Below, piece by piece: positions 1 to 9,009 of a DNA stretch of 64,000 bases (within the stretch, counting starts at the first letter, position 1; each line of letters begins with the position of its first letter). The translations under genes were made by a program, and so were the position numbers. The DNA lies in the NCBI GenBank assembly GCA_947372465.1, contig CANBTT010000001.1, forward strand, positions 1 to 64,000, given 5' to 3'. A model generated the notes under the pieces. That model did not search any database, was not told where the DNA came from, and saw only the letters and a program-made list of their open reading frames with translations. This stretch comes from Burkholderiales bacterium (GTDB taxonomy: Bacteria > Pseudomonadota > Gammaproteobacteria > Burkholderiales > Burkholderiaceae_C).

Positions 1-121
1 TAAATACGATTTAACCAAGCCTCAAATTATAGCAAATATTTTAAGCTTTTTCCATTCCATTCAAACTCTCCTTTATTTAGACAGCCAGCAAACCATTTTT
101 TCCAGTTGAGTTAAGAACAAT

Positions 122-910
122 TTATTGGGACAAGCGACCTAAAACCCAACCAGCCGCACAAAATCCAAAGGCTGCCGTCACAGCCACAGAGGACCCATAG
201 CCATGACAACTGAGATCGCGGGCAGAATTGTCGATGTTTGAACTCTCTTGACTGCCATTTTTCCAAGGATTGAGAATCTCCTCTTTGCTAAAAACACATT
301 GAATCAAGCTTTTTTTCTGATCCCTTCCAATCACACCATTTTTTCTCAAACTGTATCTCAGTTTTGCCAGCATGGGGTCATGGGTGACACTCAGCAAATC
401 CTCCACTTGGGTCAACTCAGCGCGTTTTTTACCACCCGCAGCCCCAACACACACCGTGTTGACTTTGTTCTCTAGACACCAAGAAGCCAAGGCCATTTTG
501 GCCTTGAATTGATCACAGGCATCGATCAAGAAATCGATGGGTTGAGGGATCGTTTGAACCATGTCCAGCCAATTTTCGGGTTGCACAAACTCATCAATGA
601 TTTGCACCTCACACAAAGGATGAATATTGAGCACGCGCGCCTTCATGGCTAGGCATTTGGATTGACCCAAGGTGTCGCTTAAAGAGTGAATCTGACGGTT
701 GATGTTCGACTCAGAAATATGATCCATATCAATCAGGCTTATTCGCCCGACACCACTTCTTGCCAGTGCTTCTACCGCCCAAGAACCAACACCACCAATG
801 CCAACGACCACAACATGTGCGCTAAAAATCTTTTGCGCCCCCAAGGCGCCATAGAGCCGTCCAACGCCGCCAAAGCGGCGCTCAAGGTCAAATTCTTCTG
901 CTTGGGTCAA
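122..910 (-). CDS. tcdA: tRNA threonylcarbamoyladenosine dehydratase TcdA (ThiF/E1-like)
   Basis: This 262-residue protein is expected to activate t6A37 of ANN-decoding tRNAs with ATP and close it to the cyclic ct6A form. The Rossmann nucleotide-binding loop GIGGVGS lies at about residues 37-43. It is followed by the acidic strand end LIDMD near residue 60 and the SNINRQ stretch typical of the ThiF/MoeB/TcdA group. The C-terminus has a hydrophobic helix, as in E. coli TcdA (CsdL/YgdL). There is no rhodanese or ubiquitin-like partner next to it, which favours TcdA over ThiF or MoeB. It sits downstream of the YeeE-like gene on the same strand with a gap of about 55 bases. The family call is firm and the exact substrate is inferred from family. 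Confidence 0.9.
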   Translation of the reverse strand: MTQAEEFDLERRFGGVGRLYGALGAQKIFSAHVVVVGIGGVGSWAVEALARSGVGRISLIDMDHISESNINRQIHSLSDTLGQSKCLAMKARVLNIHPLCEVQIIDEFVQPENWLDMVQTIPQPIDFLIDACDQFKAKMALASWCLENKVNTVCVGAAGGKKRAELTQVEDLLSVTHDPMLAKLRYSLRKNGVIGRDQKKSLIQCVFSKEEILNPWKNGSQESSNIDNSARDLSCHGYGSSVAVTAAFGFCAAGWVLGRLSQ

Positions 911-965
911 AATACTTGTCCTCGCCTTTTGATCTGAATGTGGATTAAGGCTTGGAATGCCTCAC

Positions 966-2108
966 TCAAAGATTCTTTTCCAAGGTATAAGTTTGGTACC
1001 TAAAAGCCATTTGTGCGCCAATGACGATGAAGCCGATCACTTCAAACGCATTCAGGCTCAATGTGGACAAGGAACTCAACCCTTGGCCGAATGTACAGCC
1101 CATGGCAATGACACCACCAACCCCCATCATCAAAGCACCAGTCAAGTGAAAGGCAAGGTCTTGCACGCCATTGAAGCTCTCCCATCTAAGTTTTTTGTTG
1201 ATCAAGGCACTCACAAATGCACCCGACAAGACGCCTAGCGCACTCACACAGGCGTAGTTCAACACTTTGCTTTGATCAGAGAAATAAATCAACCACTCGA
1301 TCAAATACGCCATGGGAGAGACAAAGGTCAAAGCTTCAATTTTCCCCGAGGTGCTTGCCAAATACACCTCTTCAAGTGTCAGGGGGTTTTCCAAAACGTG
1401 GCCCACATGAGCGCTCAAAAACCAGGCAGAACTGACCATCAGACCGACAGCAACACCCGGCCACAAGTCCTTGAGACGTGTCGCCCATGAGCTTGATTGC
1501 GTTTGATTAAAACCCCAACTGAACCAAGAAAACACCAACAAGGCCAAGCCAAGCAAAAAACCCAGCGCACTTTGGTTGCGTGCCGGATCCTCAGAAAACA
1601 AGGGCAGCAAGTGACCCAAGTCCGCGCCTTGTGGAACAAGGAGGTAAAAGGTCTCCAACACATTGACCCTGAACACCGCCGTCACCCCTTTGAGTGAGGC
1701 GAGCGCAGCAAATCCCATGAAGACAAACACCACCCAGGACTTCAAATTGCCTGTCCCCATGCGAATGAGCGTTTTATTGCCACAGCCAGACGCCAACACC
1801 ATCCCTACACCGAACAAGGTGCCGCCGATCGCATTGGACAACCAGAAGAATTTAGTTGTGGCATAAAGTGTTTTCTCTGGCGTCAAATAGCCTGCGGCGA
1901 CCAGCATCGAAAAGCCCAAAATAGACACGGCCATGGCAGACAACACTTGCGAGGCTCGAATCCAGGAGCCAAAACTAAACACATCGGCCAAGGCACCCAT
2001 GGTGCAAAAATGTGTTGATTGGGAGAGGTACCCCAATAAAAAGGTCAGCGCGAACGAACACCAGAGAACAGTGTGCGCTAAAGCAATGTATTGAACTTCA
2101 TCGATCAT
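966..2108 (-). CDS. YeeE/YedE family membrane protein (TsuA-like thiosulfate/sulfur-compound transporter)
   Basis: This 380-residue polytopic inner-membrane protein has roughly nine to ten hydrophobic segments. It carries the conserved cysteine motifs of the YeeE/YedE family: HFCTMG (Cys35), ASGCGN (Cys109) and MGCTFGQG (Cys338). In the thiosulfate transporter TsuA, cysteines of this kind relay thiosulfate across the membrane. Thiosulfate or a related sulfur species is therefore the likely substrate, but this is a family inference. No TusA-like partner gene lies next to it. A strong terminator separates it from the upstream tol-pal genes, so it probably has its own promoter within the short gap at 2109-2129, or is reached by read-through. 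Confidence 0.8.
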   Translation of the reverse strand: MIDEVQYIALAHTVLWCSFALTFLLGYLSQSTHFCTMGALADVFSFGSWIRASQVLSAMAVSILGFSMLVAAGYLTPEKTLYATTKFFWLSNAIGGTLFGVGMVLASGCGNKTLIRMGTGNLKSWVVFVFMGFAALASLKGVTAVFRVNVLETFYLLVPQGADLGHLLPLFSEDPARNQSALGFLLGLALLVFSWFSWGFNQTQSSSWATRLKDLWPGVAVGLMVSSAWFLSAHVGHVLENPLTLEEVYLASTSGKIEALTFVSPMAYLIEWLIYFSDQSKVLNYACVSALGVLSGAFVSALINKKLRWESFNGVQDLAFHLTGALMMGVGGVIAMGCTFGQGLSSLSTLSLNAFEVIGFIVIGAQMAFRYQTYTLEKNL

Positions 2109-2116
2109 GGCGGCTT

Positions 2117-2148
2117 AAAAAAAAATGAAGGCACTCCGTGCGAGTGCC
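2117..2148 (-). terminator. Rho-independent terminator after tolB-pal-cpoB
   Basis: On the minus strand a perfect 7-bp stem (GGCACTC/GAGTGCC, plus-strand 2130-2136 and 2142-2148) with a 5-nt loop is followed by a T tract, seen as the A run at 2117-2125 on the plus strand. It lies about 75 bases past the cpoB stop codon and just before the YeeE-like gene. It therefore marks the 3' end of the tolB-pal-cpoB transcript. Confidence 0.85.
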
Positions 2149-2222
2149 CCCTTTGAATGCCCATCACGCTTGTGACAAGGGAGTAAGAAAAAAACAGCTT
2201 TATCAGAAGATCAAATTGGACA

Positions 2223-3002
2223 TCATTTCAACCTCAGAATTCTTTCTTTGGCCGACTGCGCTGCCTCAGACTGTGGATGCTCTTTGATCAATTCTTCGAG
2301 TGTCTTTCTCGCGCCCTTGATGTCCTTGAGCTCGATCTGGCAACTGGCAATCGACAACTTGGCATCTGGGACACGTGGATGAGTTGGTGCAATAGAGACC
2401 AAATTTCTAAAGCCATTGATGGCTGTCTTGTAATCCCTGACGGCGTATTGGGCAGTTGCCATAAAGTACACCGAAGAGGGGGAATAGCCACTGGACGGAA
2501 AGCGTTTGCTGAATTCAGCAAAGGCCACAGCCGCCAACTGGTAATCGGCCTTTTTGAACAGAGCCAATGCGTTCTCAAAATCTTTGATCTCTGCTTGATC
2601 GGCCAAAAACTCTTGGTCATCCAGACTCACTTTTTGAGGCTCTACACGCGCCATCCTGTCTTCCAAACTTTGAGCCTGCGTTTTAAGCTGTCTTTGTGTC
2701 TCCGACAAGGCCTTGGTCAAAACCTCTTTGTCCCCGCTCAGGACCTGAATTTCTTGCTTCAAACCCTCGATCATGGATTGAAGGTTCAGAATGCTTTTCT
2801 TCAGTTGCACGATTTCCTCTTGAAACGCATTTTGATTGACCTGCTGGCCTTCAAAATTGCTTTTGAGAACCTCCACTTTTTGTCTCAGATCCAAAATGGC
2901 TTTTCTCGCCTCATCATCGTCAAAAATGCCAGCGTGCACCGAGGAGCCCAAACCCATGTTCAAAAGGCCTGCGAACAAAACAGCGTTAAAGAGTTTGATC
3001 AT
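2223..3002 (-). CDS. cpoB: Cell division coordinator CpoB (YbgF, Tol-Pal system)
   Basis: This periplasmic protein of 259 residues links the Tol-Pal machine to peptidoglycan synthesis by PBP1B during constriction. It has an N-terminal signal peptide ending near residue 25. A trimerising coiled coil rich in Gln, Glu, Leu and Lys covers about residues 35-125. A C-terminal TPR domain covers about residues 140-259, with phrases such as YxxAAxAF and FPxSGYSPxSVYFMATAQY. It follows pal with an 8-base gap, which is the standard order. A terminator lies directly downstream. Confidence 0.92.
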   Translation of the reverse strand: MIKLFNAVLFAGLLNMGLGSSVHAGIFDDDEARKAILDLRQKVEVLKSNFEGQQVNQNAFQEEIVQLKKSILNLQSMIEGLKQEIQVLSGDKEVLTKALSETQRQLKTQAQSLEDRMARVEPQKVSLDDQEFLADQAEIKDFENALALFKKADYQLAAVAFAEFSKRFPSSGYSPSSVYFMATAQYAVRDYKTAINGFRNLVSIAPTHPRVPDAKLSIASCQIELKDIKGARKTLEELIKEHPQSEAAQSAKERILRLK

Positions 3003-3010
3003 CGTGTGCT

Positions 3011-3544
3011 TTATCTGTAATTGAATTCAACGCGACGGTTCTTGGCATAAGCCTGCTCGTCATTGCCTGAAACCGCGGGCTTTTCTTTTCCAAAGCTCAC
3101 GGCATCAATTTGCCCCTCAGCAACCCCCAAGAGCGTCAAGGACTTTTTGACCGCTTCAGATCTTTTTTGACCCAAAGCCAAGTTGTACTCGCGACCGCCT
3201 CGGTCATCGGTGTGCCCCTCAAGGGAGACTTTGCGTGACTTGTCTGTGCTCAAGAATTTGGCATGAGACTCAACCGTGGGTTGCGCCTCTGCCTTGATGG
3301 CATAGCTGTCGTAATCAAAGTAAACCACTTTCTCAACGCCTGAAGGCCCCATGTTGATAGAGCCTAGCGCTGAGGTCTGAACACTGGTGACGGCAGATTT
3401 ACCAGAGAGTGCGTTGACATTGTCCGCATTGACCAAGCTGGATGATTTGTCCTCCACTGGCACTTGGTTGAGCTTCACACCTGAGGCACAGCCCACCAAC
3501 ATCAAGACCATTGCCAAAAAAACACCACTTAATACTTTTTTCAT
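3011..3544 (-). CDS. pal: Peptidoglycan-associated lipoprotein Pal
   Basis: This outer-membrane lipoprotein binds peptidoglycan through an OmpA-like domain and interacts with TolB. I chose the start at 3544 because the signal peptide begins MKKVLSG there and an AAAGGG ribosome site lies six bases upstream. An in-frame ATG exists 18 bases earlier at 3562. The lipobox LVGC sits about 20 residues in. The OmpA-like domain covers the C-terminal half, with YFDYDSYAIK, the LEGHTDDRG motif that binds diaminopimelate, and NRRVEF near the end. The length (177 residues) is normal. It lies in the tolB-pal-cpoB operon. Confidence 0.95.
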   Translation of the reverse strand: MKKVLSGVFLAMVLMLVGCASGVKLNQVPVEDKSSSLVNADNVNALSGKSAVTSVQTSALGSINMGPSGVEKVVYFDYDSYAIKAEAQPTVESHAKFLSTDKSRKVSLEGHTDDRGGREYNLALGQKRSEAVKKSLTLLGVAEGQIDAVSFGKEKPAVSGNDEQAYAKNRRVEFNYR

Positions 3545-3604
3545 CACGTGCCCTTTAATCAAACATTGTTAAATTTTTGCATTTTTTTCATTCCATCAAA
3601 ACCA

Positions 3605-4945
3605 TCAATTGCCCTTTGTAAAAGGCCCCCAATGCGGCTCTCTGATGTCACCCGCTTGACCTGATAGGCGAGCAGATATTTTATTGTCCCAATTGACCGT
3701 CATCAAGGCCTCCTTGCCCTGAATTTGGGTGGCATAAATGATGAGTTTGCCGTTCGGTGCAAAACTGGGTTTTTCGTCGGCACTGGTTTCCGTCAAAGCT
3801 TGCACCTTCTCCGTGGTCAAATCCATCAAGTAAAGCTTGAATTGGCCGCCCTGCCTAGAGATGTAGGCCAAAAACTTTCCATCCGGACTGAGACTTGGGG
3901 AGATGTTGTAGGTCCCATTGAATGTCACACGAGCAACTGGCCCCCCTTTGGCCGGCATGCGATAAATTTGTGGGGAACCGCCTCGGTCACTGACAAAATA
4001 AATGGCACTGCCATCTGGCATGAAGGTGGGTTCGGTGTCAATGCTGCTGGACTGGGTCAGGCGCTGGGGCTCACCCCCAGAAGCGGCAATGAGGTAAATC
4101 TGTGAGCCCCCATCGCGACTGAGCGTGACGGCCAAAGATTGCCCATCGGGTGACCAAGAAGGCGCGCTGTTGGAGCCCTTGAAGTTGGCCACAATTCGTC
4201 TTTTGCCAGAGGCCACGTCGTGCACATAGACCACAGGCTTTCTGGACTCGAAGGACACATAAGCAAGCTGCTGACCATTGGGTGCCCAGTTGGGGGAGAT
4301 GATCGGCTCAGGCGATGTCAGGGCGGCCTGAGCGTTTTCACCATCTGCATCCGCAATCCATAAATTAAAGCGGTTCGCACTTTTTGTCACATAAGCAATT
4401 CGGGTTGAGAAAACGCCCTTCTCGCCTGTGAGCTTTTCATAAATGAAGTCTGAAATTTGATGCGCCGCACGTCTGAGGTCCGGTGCCACCACAGCAAAAC
4501 TTGCGCCCCCTAAATCTTGCGTCTTGATCAAGTCCCACAACCTAAAGCGCACATCAAAACGACCATCGGCGAGTTTGGTCACGCTTCCCGTTAAAAAGTT
4601 TTCCAGTGCTTTTTGTCTCAAACCATTGAAATCGGGTCTAGAACTTTCGTCCATCGCAAACGCATTGGTAGACACTTTGAACTTGGCACTTCTCTCCAAA
4701 TCGGCTTGGATGATTTGTGTGATTTTTTGGGGTGAGAGGGTCTCGTCTTTGAATTGATTGATGTTGATTGGAATTTGAGTGATCCCAACACCCGCGACCT
4801 CCACTCTGAACTGCGCATGCGCGTGGCCCATCAAGCACAATGCGCCCACTGTGAACGCACACGCATGCAAGAACTTGAGAAATGCGGCTCTCTTGGCAGG
4901 CTGAAAGCATGTGTTTTGAAACAGAACAAAGAGTGAGTTAGACAT
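3605..4945 (-). CDS. tolB: Tol-Pal system beta-propeller protein TolB
   Basis: This 446-residue periplasmic protein has an N-terminal signal sequence (cleavage after AHA, about residue 44) and a small alpha/beta domain. A six-bladed beta-propeller follows, built from WD40-like PD40 repeats such as [30 protein letters not shown] and [14 protein letters not shown]. It binds Pal and TolA in outer-membrane constriction. Its 5' end overlaps the stop of the upstream glycosyltransferase gene by 8 bases. The tolQ-tolR-tolA genes that usually precede tolB are not here. Confidence 0.95.
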   Translation of the reverse strand: MSNSLFVLFQNTCFQPAKRAAFLKFLHACAFTVGALCLMGHAHAQFRVEVAGVGITQIPININQFKDETLSPQKITQIIQADLERSAKFKVSTNAFAMDESSRPDFNGLRQKALENFLTGSVTKLADGRFDVRFRLWDLIKTQDLGGASFAVVAPDLRRAAHQISDFIYEKLTGEKGVFSTRIAYVTKSANRFNLWIADADGENAQAALTSPEPIISPNWAPNGQQLAYVSFESRKPVVYVHDVASGKRRIVANFKGSNSAPSWSPDGQSLAVTLSRDGGSQIYLIAASGGEPQRLTQSSSIDTEPTFMPDGSAIYFVSDRGGSPQIYRMPAKGGPVARVTFNGTYNISPSLSPDGKFLAYISRQGGQFKLYLMDLTTEKVQALTETSADEKPSFAPNGKLIIYATQIQGKEALMTVNWDNKISARLSGQAGDIREPHWGPFTKGN

Positions 4946-5717
4946 GATTTTTTTGATTCAAACAATAAAGCGTGAAGTATTTCGCAAAGGTGCCCTGGGC
5001 TTGCATCACACACACCGCCAAGCCCATGGCACCATCTAAAAACCCCAATTGAAAAAAATAACTTCTGAAAAATGCAAACAGTGCCGATGCAAAGGCCCTG
5101 GCAACACTGGTTTTTTGCCCTTGGGCGTGTCGCTGCTCAGCCCAAATTTGGCTGTAACTCTTGAGTTTTCGCCAGTAATCATCGGGATTCAAGTAGCTGT
5201 AGTGAAGCATTGGGGTCTTCAAGTGGCCAATTTGCTCATTATCCCAGTTATTTCGCCCTTTAGGAACCAAGCGCTCATGCACCTTGTCATCTGAAAACTG
5301 GGCTTGATCGGCCTTAAAAAGCCGCAGCACGCGGTCTGGTGTCCAGCCGCAATGGCGTATCCATTGACCACAAAAGTAAGTGCTTCTGGGGATGTCAAAC
5401 ACGAGAGCCGGCCCCTGCCCACCCGACACAGCGGCCATGATCTCGCTCGCCAGGGCCTCGCTCACCCGCTCATCGGCATCAATGCTGAGCACCCACTCAG
5501 AAGAAACCAATGACAGGGCCCGGTTCTTTTGCTCCCCAAAGCCTGGAAAATCAGCCGTTTGGTGAACCATGGCCCCCATCTCCTTGGCCATGTACACCGT
5601 GTCATCGCTGCTGGCGCTGTCGAGCACAATCACTTCCGTGGCAAAAGACACACTTTCCAAACACGCTTGGATGTTTTTCGCTTCATTGCGAGTGATGATG
5701 ACAACAGACAGGGTCAT
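4938..5717 (-). CDS. Family 2 glycosyltransferase (WaaE/KdtX-like, LPS core)
   Basis: This 259-residue protein starts with the GT-A nucleotide-sugar fold signature [12 protein letters not shown] and carries the metal-binding DADE motif at residues 80-83. The overall length and the C-terminal hydrophobic helix match the WaaE/KdtX group, which adds a hexose to the inner LPS core. The neighbouring msbA and two other glycosyltransferase genes support an LPS role. It overlaps tolB by 8 bases and is likely co-transcribed with it. The exact sugar and linkage cannot be read from the sequence. Confidence 0.8.
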   Translation of the reverse strand: MTLSVVIITRNEAKNIQACLESVSFATEVIVLDSASSDDTVYMAKEMGAMVHQTADFPGFGEQKNRALSLVSSEWVLSIDADERVSEALASEIMAAVSGGQGPALVFDIPRSTYFCGQWIRHCGWTPDRVLRLFKADQAQFSDDKVHERLVPKGRNNWDNEQIGHLKTPMLHYSYLNPDDYWRKLKSYSQIWAEQRHAQGQKTSVARAFASALFAFFRSYFFQLGFLDGAMGLAVCVMQAQGTFAKYFTLYCLNQKNHV

Positions 5718-5777
5718 GAGGATGAACTAAAACAAAGGGGCTTGGTATGGACAGAATATATCGCTCTTTGACAAAAC

Positions 5778-5792
5778 GCACTTAACTGGTGC
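5778..5792. promoter_or_regulatory. Possible NtrC-type binding site
   Basis: The 15-mer GCACTTAACTGGTGC has the form GCAC-N5-TGGTGC, which matches the known NtrC enhancer pattern upstream of enterobacterial glnA. I see no clear sigma-54 -24/-12 element close by. It may be coincidental. Confidence 0.3.
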
Positions 5793-5843
5793 AAATCGCG
5801 AACATTCCCATACAATAAGAGATTCTAACCTTGAAGCATTGCG

Positions 5844-5861
5844 CCTGACCCACGGGTCAGG
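5844..5861. repeat. Perfect inverted repeat in the msbA leader region
   Basis: CCTGACC and GGTCAGG (7 bp each) enclose a 4-base loop CACG. The hairpin lies 17 bases upstream of a 29-codon ORF. No T run follows, so it looks more like an operator or a leader structure than a terminator. Confidence 0.6.
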
Positions 5862-5878
5862 GCATTAAAAGCCGGATA

Positions 5879-5968
5879 ATGAACGCCAAGAAAGGCCTTG
5901 GCGCCAAAGGGATTTTAAATGCCCTTGGCGCCATGGCCCAATCCAAAGTCAAAGACGCCAGCCCCTAA
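5879..5968 (+). CDS. Possible 29-residue small basic peptide
   Basis: An ATG at 5879 opens 29 codons ending in TAA at 5966-5968. The peptide is Gly/Ala/Lys-rich, and its centre (GLGAKGILNALGA) could form an amphipathic helix. The same decamer CCTTGGCGCC encodes the repeated LGA pieces. Codon choice resembles the neighbours, but the ribosome site (GGA four bases upstream) is weak. A T7 run follows the stop at 5977-5983. It could be a real small protein, a leader peptide of msbA, or chance. I recognise no family. Confidence 0.3.
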   Translation: MNAKKGLGAKGILNALGAMAQSKVKDASP

Positions 5969-6017
5969 GATCCCTGTTTTTTTGTTTGTTCGAGGCGAAA
6001 TTAAACTCCACCGATCC

Positions 6018-7769
6018 ATGACTGAAGTTCCTGTTGACTCTTTTTACAAGCGCTTTAAACGCGTTTGGCCCTATTTCAACACCCCATTGTCGGCCTGGGG
6101 CTTGGCTGTGCTCTCGGTGATTGTGGTGTCTGCTTCCGAACCCATGATTCCAGCCCTTTTGAAACCCCTTCTTGACAACGGCTTTGTCACGGGGTCCTTG
6201 GAACTGTGGTCTGTCCCTGCGGCCATTCTGACCCTCTTTACTGTTCGTGGCTTGGGCGCCTTTGCAGCACAGGTTTCATTGGCCAAAATTGCCAATGAAG
6301 GTGTTCTGGCTTTGAGAGTGGCGATGTTTTCAAAACTGCAAAGCGCGCACCCCAGTTTTTTCTCGACCACCCCCAGCAGCAGTTTGTCCAACACCTTGGT
6401 CTTTGAGGTACAAAACGGTGCGGGCACCTTGGTCAATGCCTCATTGAGTCTTGCCAGAGACTCCCTCACCTTGCTGGCCTTGGCAGGTTATTTGCTCTAC
6501 TTGAACTGGAAGCTCAGCCTCATCGTGGCCCTCTTGTTGCCTGCCGTGGCTTGGGTCATGCGTGTGTTGACCCACCGTTTAACGCGCTTGACGCATTTAA
6601 GCCAAGCGTCAACCGATGCACTGGCGTACGCGGTCGAAGAAAACTCTTTGGCCTACAGAGAGATTCGACTCCAAGGGGCCCAAATTCAACAAGAAAACCG
6701 GTTCGTGCAACTCGGTAGCACCCTTCAGTCCTTGGTGATGAAAGGCATGGTGAGTTCGGCGGCCATCACACCCCTTACACAAATTTTATCGGCCGTGGCT
6801 TTGTCGGCGGTCATCAGCGTCGCACTCTTTCAAAGCACCACCGACGGCACGACTGTGGGTGGCTTTGCCTCATTTGTGACGGCCATGTTGATGTTGGTGG
6901 CACCCATCAAACATCTCTCTGAGGTCGCAGCGCCCATGACGCGAGGTTTGGCCGCACTTGAGCGGGGTTTGGATTTGATTGAAAAAACCAATGACCAAAC
7001 AGAGGGCACCTACGCTCCAACCAAGGTGCTGGGTGAGCTTGAATTCAAAGACATCCTTGTGCGCTACCAAGCCGACTTGGAGCCGGCCATTGAGCGTTTG
7101 AATCTGAAGCTGCATGCTGGAGAAATTTTGGCCCTGGTCGGCGCATCTGGATCGGGCAAAACAACTTTGGCCAACTTGATCCCCCGCTTGATCGACCCCA
7201 GTGAAGGAGCCCTCTTCCTTGACGGGGTCGACATTCGAGACTGGCAACTTCACAGCTTGAGACAACAAATTGCTCTGGTCAGTCAAAATGTGGTGGTGCT
7301 CAATGACACCTTGCTCAACAACGTGATGCTTGGGCAAGCAGCGCATCCAGAAAAAGCGATTGAATGCTTGAAGGCGGCCAATTTGGGCGACTATTTACAA
7401 ACCTTGCCCAAGGGCGCCGATTCCATGGTCGGTCACAATGCCTCGCAGTTGTCTGGCGGCCAAAGACAGCGTTTGGCCATCGCAAGAGCACTTTACAAAA
7501 ATGCACCGATTTTGTTGCTCGATGAGGCCACCTCAGCACTGGACAATGAATCTGAACGACTGGTTCAAGAGGCCTTGAACCGTTTGACCATTGGGCGAAC
7601 CACCCTTGTGATTGCACACCGGCTCTCCACCATCGAACATGCGCACCGAATTGTGGTCCTAGAAAAGGGACGCATTGTTGAGACGGGCACCCATCAAGAA
7701 CTCTTGGAAAAAGCTGGGGTCTACGCCAGTTATTTCAAACTCGGGCAAGTCGTTGATCTAGCGTCCTAA
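6018..7769 (+). CDS. msbA: Lipid A export ABC transporter MsbA-like (permease plus ATPase)
   Basis: This fused half-transporter of about 583 residues flips lipid A-core across the inner membrane. The six-helix transmembrane domain fills roughly residues 1-320. The ATPase domain follows, with Walker A GASGSGKTT near 374, signature LSGGQRQR near 477, Walker B ILLLDEATSALD near 500 and H-loop IAHRLS near 532. I place the start at 6018 (MTEVPVDS), because the 33 codons upstream in frame from 5919 are not MsbA-like and overlap the leader structures. The LPS glycosyltransferases on both sides support lipid A-core as cargo. Confidence 0.88.
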   Translation: MTEVPVDSFYKRFKRVWPYFNTPLSAWGLAVLSVIVVSASEPMIPALLKPLLDNGFVTGSLELWSVPAAILTLFTVRGLGAFAAQVSLAKIANEGVLALRVAMFSKLQSAHPSFFSTTPSSSLSNTLVFEVQNGAGTLVNASLSLARDSLTLLALAGYLLYLNWKLSLIVALLLPAVAWVMRVLTHRLTRLTHLSQASTDALAYAVEENSLAYREIRLQGAQIQQENRFVQLGSTLQSLVMKGMVSSAAITPLTQILSAVALSAVISVALFQSTTDGTTVGGFASFVTAMLMLVAPIKHLSEVAAPMTRGLAALERGLDLIEKTNDQTEGTYAPTKVLGELEFKDILVRYQADLEPAIERLNLKLHAGEILALVGASGSGKTTLANLIPRLIDPSEGALFLDGVDIRDWQLHSLRQQIALVSQNVVVLNDTLLNNVMLGQAAHPEKAIECLKAANLGDYLQTLPKGADSMVGHNASQLSGGQRQRLAIARALYKNAPILLLDEATSALDNESERLVQEALNRLTIGRTTLVIAHRLSTIEHAHRIVVLEKGRIVETGTHQELLEKAGVYASYFKLGQVVDLAS

Positions 7770-7791
7770 GCCCTCCTGAAGTCCCTGCACC

Positions 7792-8979
7792 TTACTGACC
7801 CAACAAGTTCAGTGCCAAACGCGTGAATTGATCCGTGCTTGGATTCACCACGTGCTTGCACCACGCATCCTCATGGTAAGAGGCCTGCTCCTCCTTGATG
7901 AACCACGCGAGTGTTGGCCTCTTCAAGGCCACTGACATGTGATAGGGGCCAGAATCCGTGCTCACCAACAAATCACACGTTTCAATCAGCGCACTGAGTT
8001 CGGGCAAACTGGTTTTGCCCGCGCAATCCATCCACAGCAAGGGGGGCTGGATCGTGGACTGGGGTCCGCTGCGAAGGCGCAATGCTGCTTCAAATGCTGC
8101 CATGAAGGCCTCGTTCACATCTTTTTCAAATGGCGCGCCGGTCAATAACAAATCAAAAGGCTCCACGGCATAAAGTGCGGCCATGGCTCGAACAAGATCC
8201 CCCATCACTGGGCGTTTGTACACAGCATCCGGTGTGCCGCACCCAATGTTCAATCCAAGTAAAAATCGCTCACGTTTCATGGGCGTGCCGAGTCGAGTCG
8301 CTTCAAAATCTTGCAACAAGCGCTCAACTGTGAGCCGGGCCTCTTGGCTTGACTGCAGTTGAATGCTTCGACCTTGGCGTTCAATCCCAAGCGATGAAAG
8401 GGCCACAAAGTCTCGGTTGGTGTAATCCATGGGCAAGCTCAAACCCTGCGCCTTGGCAAAAGTTTTCAAACTTTGAGCCGCATGGTCGTAAAAAAACCGT
8501 TTAAGAAAAAACTGTCCTACACCCACCGTTTGAACCGACTGCTTCAAAGCAGCAAGTTCTCTTTGAAGGCGCCATGTGAGCCATGCGCTGCGCATGCCGT
8601 GCATCTCAAAATCAATGATCATGTCAATTTTTTGATCAATACAAATTTGAAGGCTTTCTTGAATCAATGCGCGCATGGCTGTCTTTTGCACCCCCAGGTC
8701 TTGAGGGCTCTTTTGCCGCAGGGTCAAAAAGTGTGCACTGCTGAGCAAATGATGCTCTTTGATCAAAGACTCTGTTGCGTAGCCCGGGTGCTTGCTCAAA
8801 AACAACAAGTGCAACTGTGCGGCGCCATAATGCGCCTTCAAGGCGCCCCAAGCCGAGGAGCTCCTGAGCACATCGCCCACCCCCATGCTGTGGGACTTGA
8901 TGAGCAAAATGTGTTTGGGCTGGGGTGTCTTCGGGCCCAAGTTTTGCGCGCTCTGCAGGGATGGGGTCTCAAGGGGCAT
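7792..8979 (-). CDS. Family 9 glycosyltransferase (heptosyltransferase-like)
   Basis: This 395-residue protein has the ADP-heptose:LPS heptosyltransferase architecture. An N-terminal strand with a basic start (ILLIKSHSMGVGDVLRSS) leads to the C-terminal donor-site motif STDSGPYHMSVAL near residue 350. It converges with msbA with a 22-base gap. It is the last gene of a minus-strand series that includes a GT4 glycosyltransferase and a deacetylase, so it probably acts on LPS core or another surface glycan. It is divergent enough that I do not assign waaC, waaF or waaQ. Confidence 0.75.
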   Translation of the reverse strand: MPLETPSLQSAQNLGPKTPQPKHILLIKSHSMGVGDVLRSSSAWGALKAHYGAAQLHLLFLSKHPGYATESLIKEHHLLSSAHFLTLRQKSPQDLGVQKTAMRALIQESLQICIDQKIDMIIDFEMHGMRSAWLTWRLQRELAALKQSVQTVGVGQFFLKRFFYDHAAQSLKTFAKAQGLSLPMDYTNRDFVALSSLGIERQGRSIQLQSSQEARLTVERLLQDFEATRLGTPMKRERFLLGLNIGCGTPDAVYKRPVMGDLVRAMAALYAVEPFDLLLTGAPFEKDVNEAFMAAFEAALRLRSGPQSTIQPPLLWMDCAGKTSLPELSALIETCDLLVSTDSGPYHMSVALKRPTLAWFIKEEQASYHEDAWCKHVVNPSTDQFTRLALNLLGQ

Positions 8980-9009
8980 ATCAAGTGTGCTTCTAAAGTA
9001 TGGCCGGCA

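Larger units (their letters stand above)
5718..6017. other. 300-base divergent region before msbA with palindromes and a short ORF
   Basis: This gap separates the divergent GT2 and msbA genes. It holds an NtrC-like dyad (5778-5792), a TACAAT hexamer at 5811-5816 that could be a -10 box, a perfect hairpin at 5844-5861, and a 29-codon ORF (5879-5968). It also contains two copies of CCTTGGCGCC (5896-5905 and 5923-5932) and a T7 run at 5977-5983. Together they could form a small independent transcript, or a structured msbA leader. Confidence 0.5.

Noticed and set aside
2277-3020. 247-codon plus-strand ORF antisense to cpoB
   Set aside because: The cpoB coiled coil and TPR domains explain the region; the antisense frame is an artefact of codon bias.
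5919-6017. N-terminal extension of msbA from the ATG at 5919
   Set aside because: The 33 added residues are Pro/Lys-rich and not MsbA-like. They overlap the leader repeats, and the ATG at 6018 gives a normal N-terminus.
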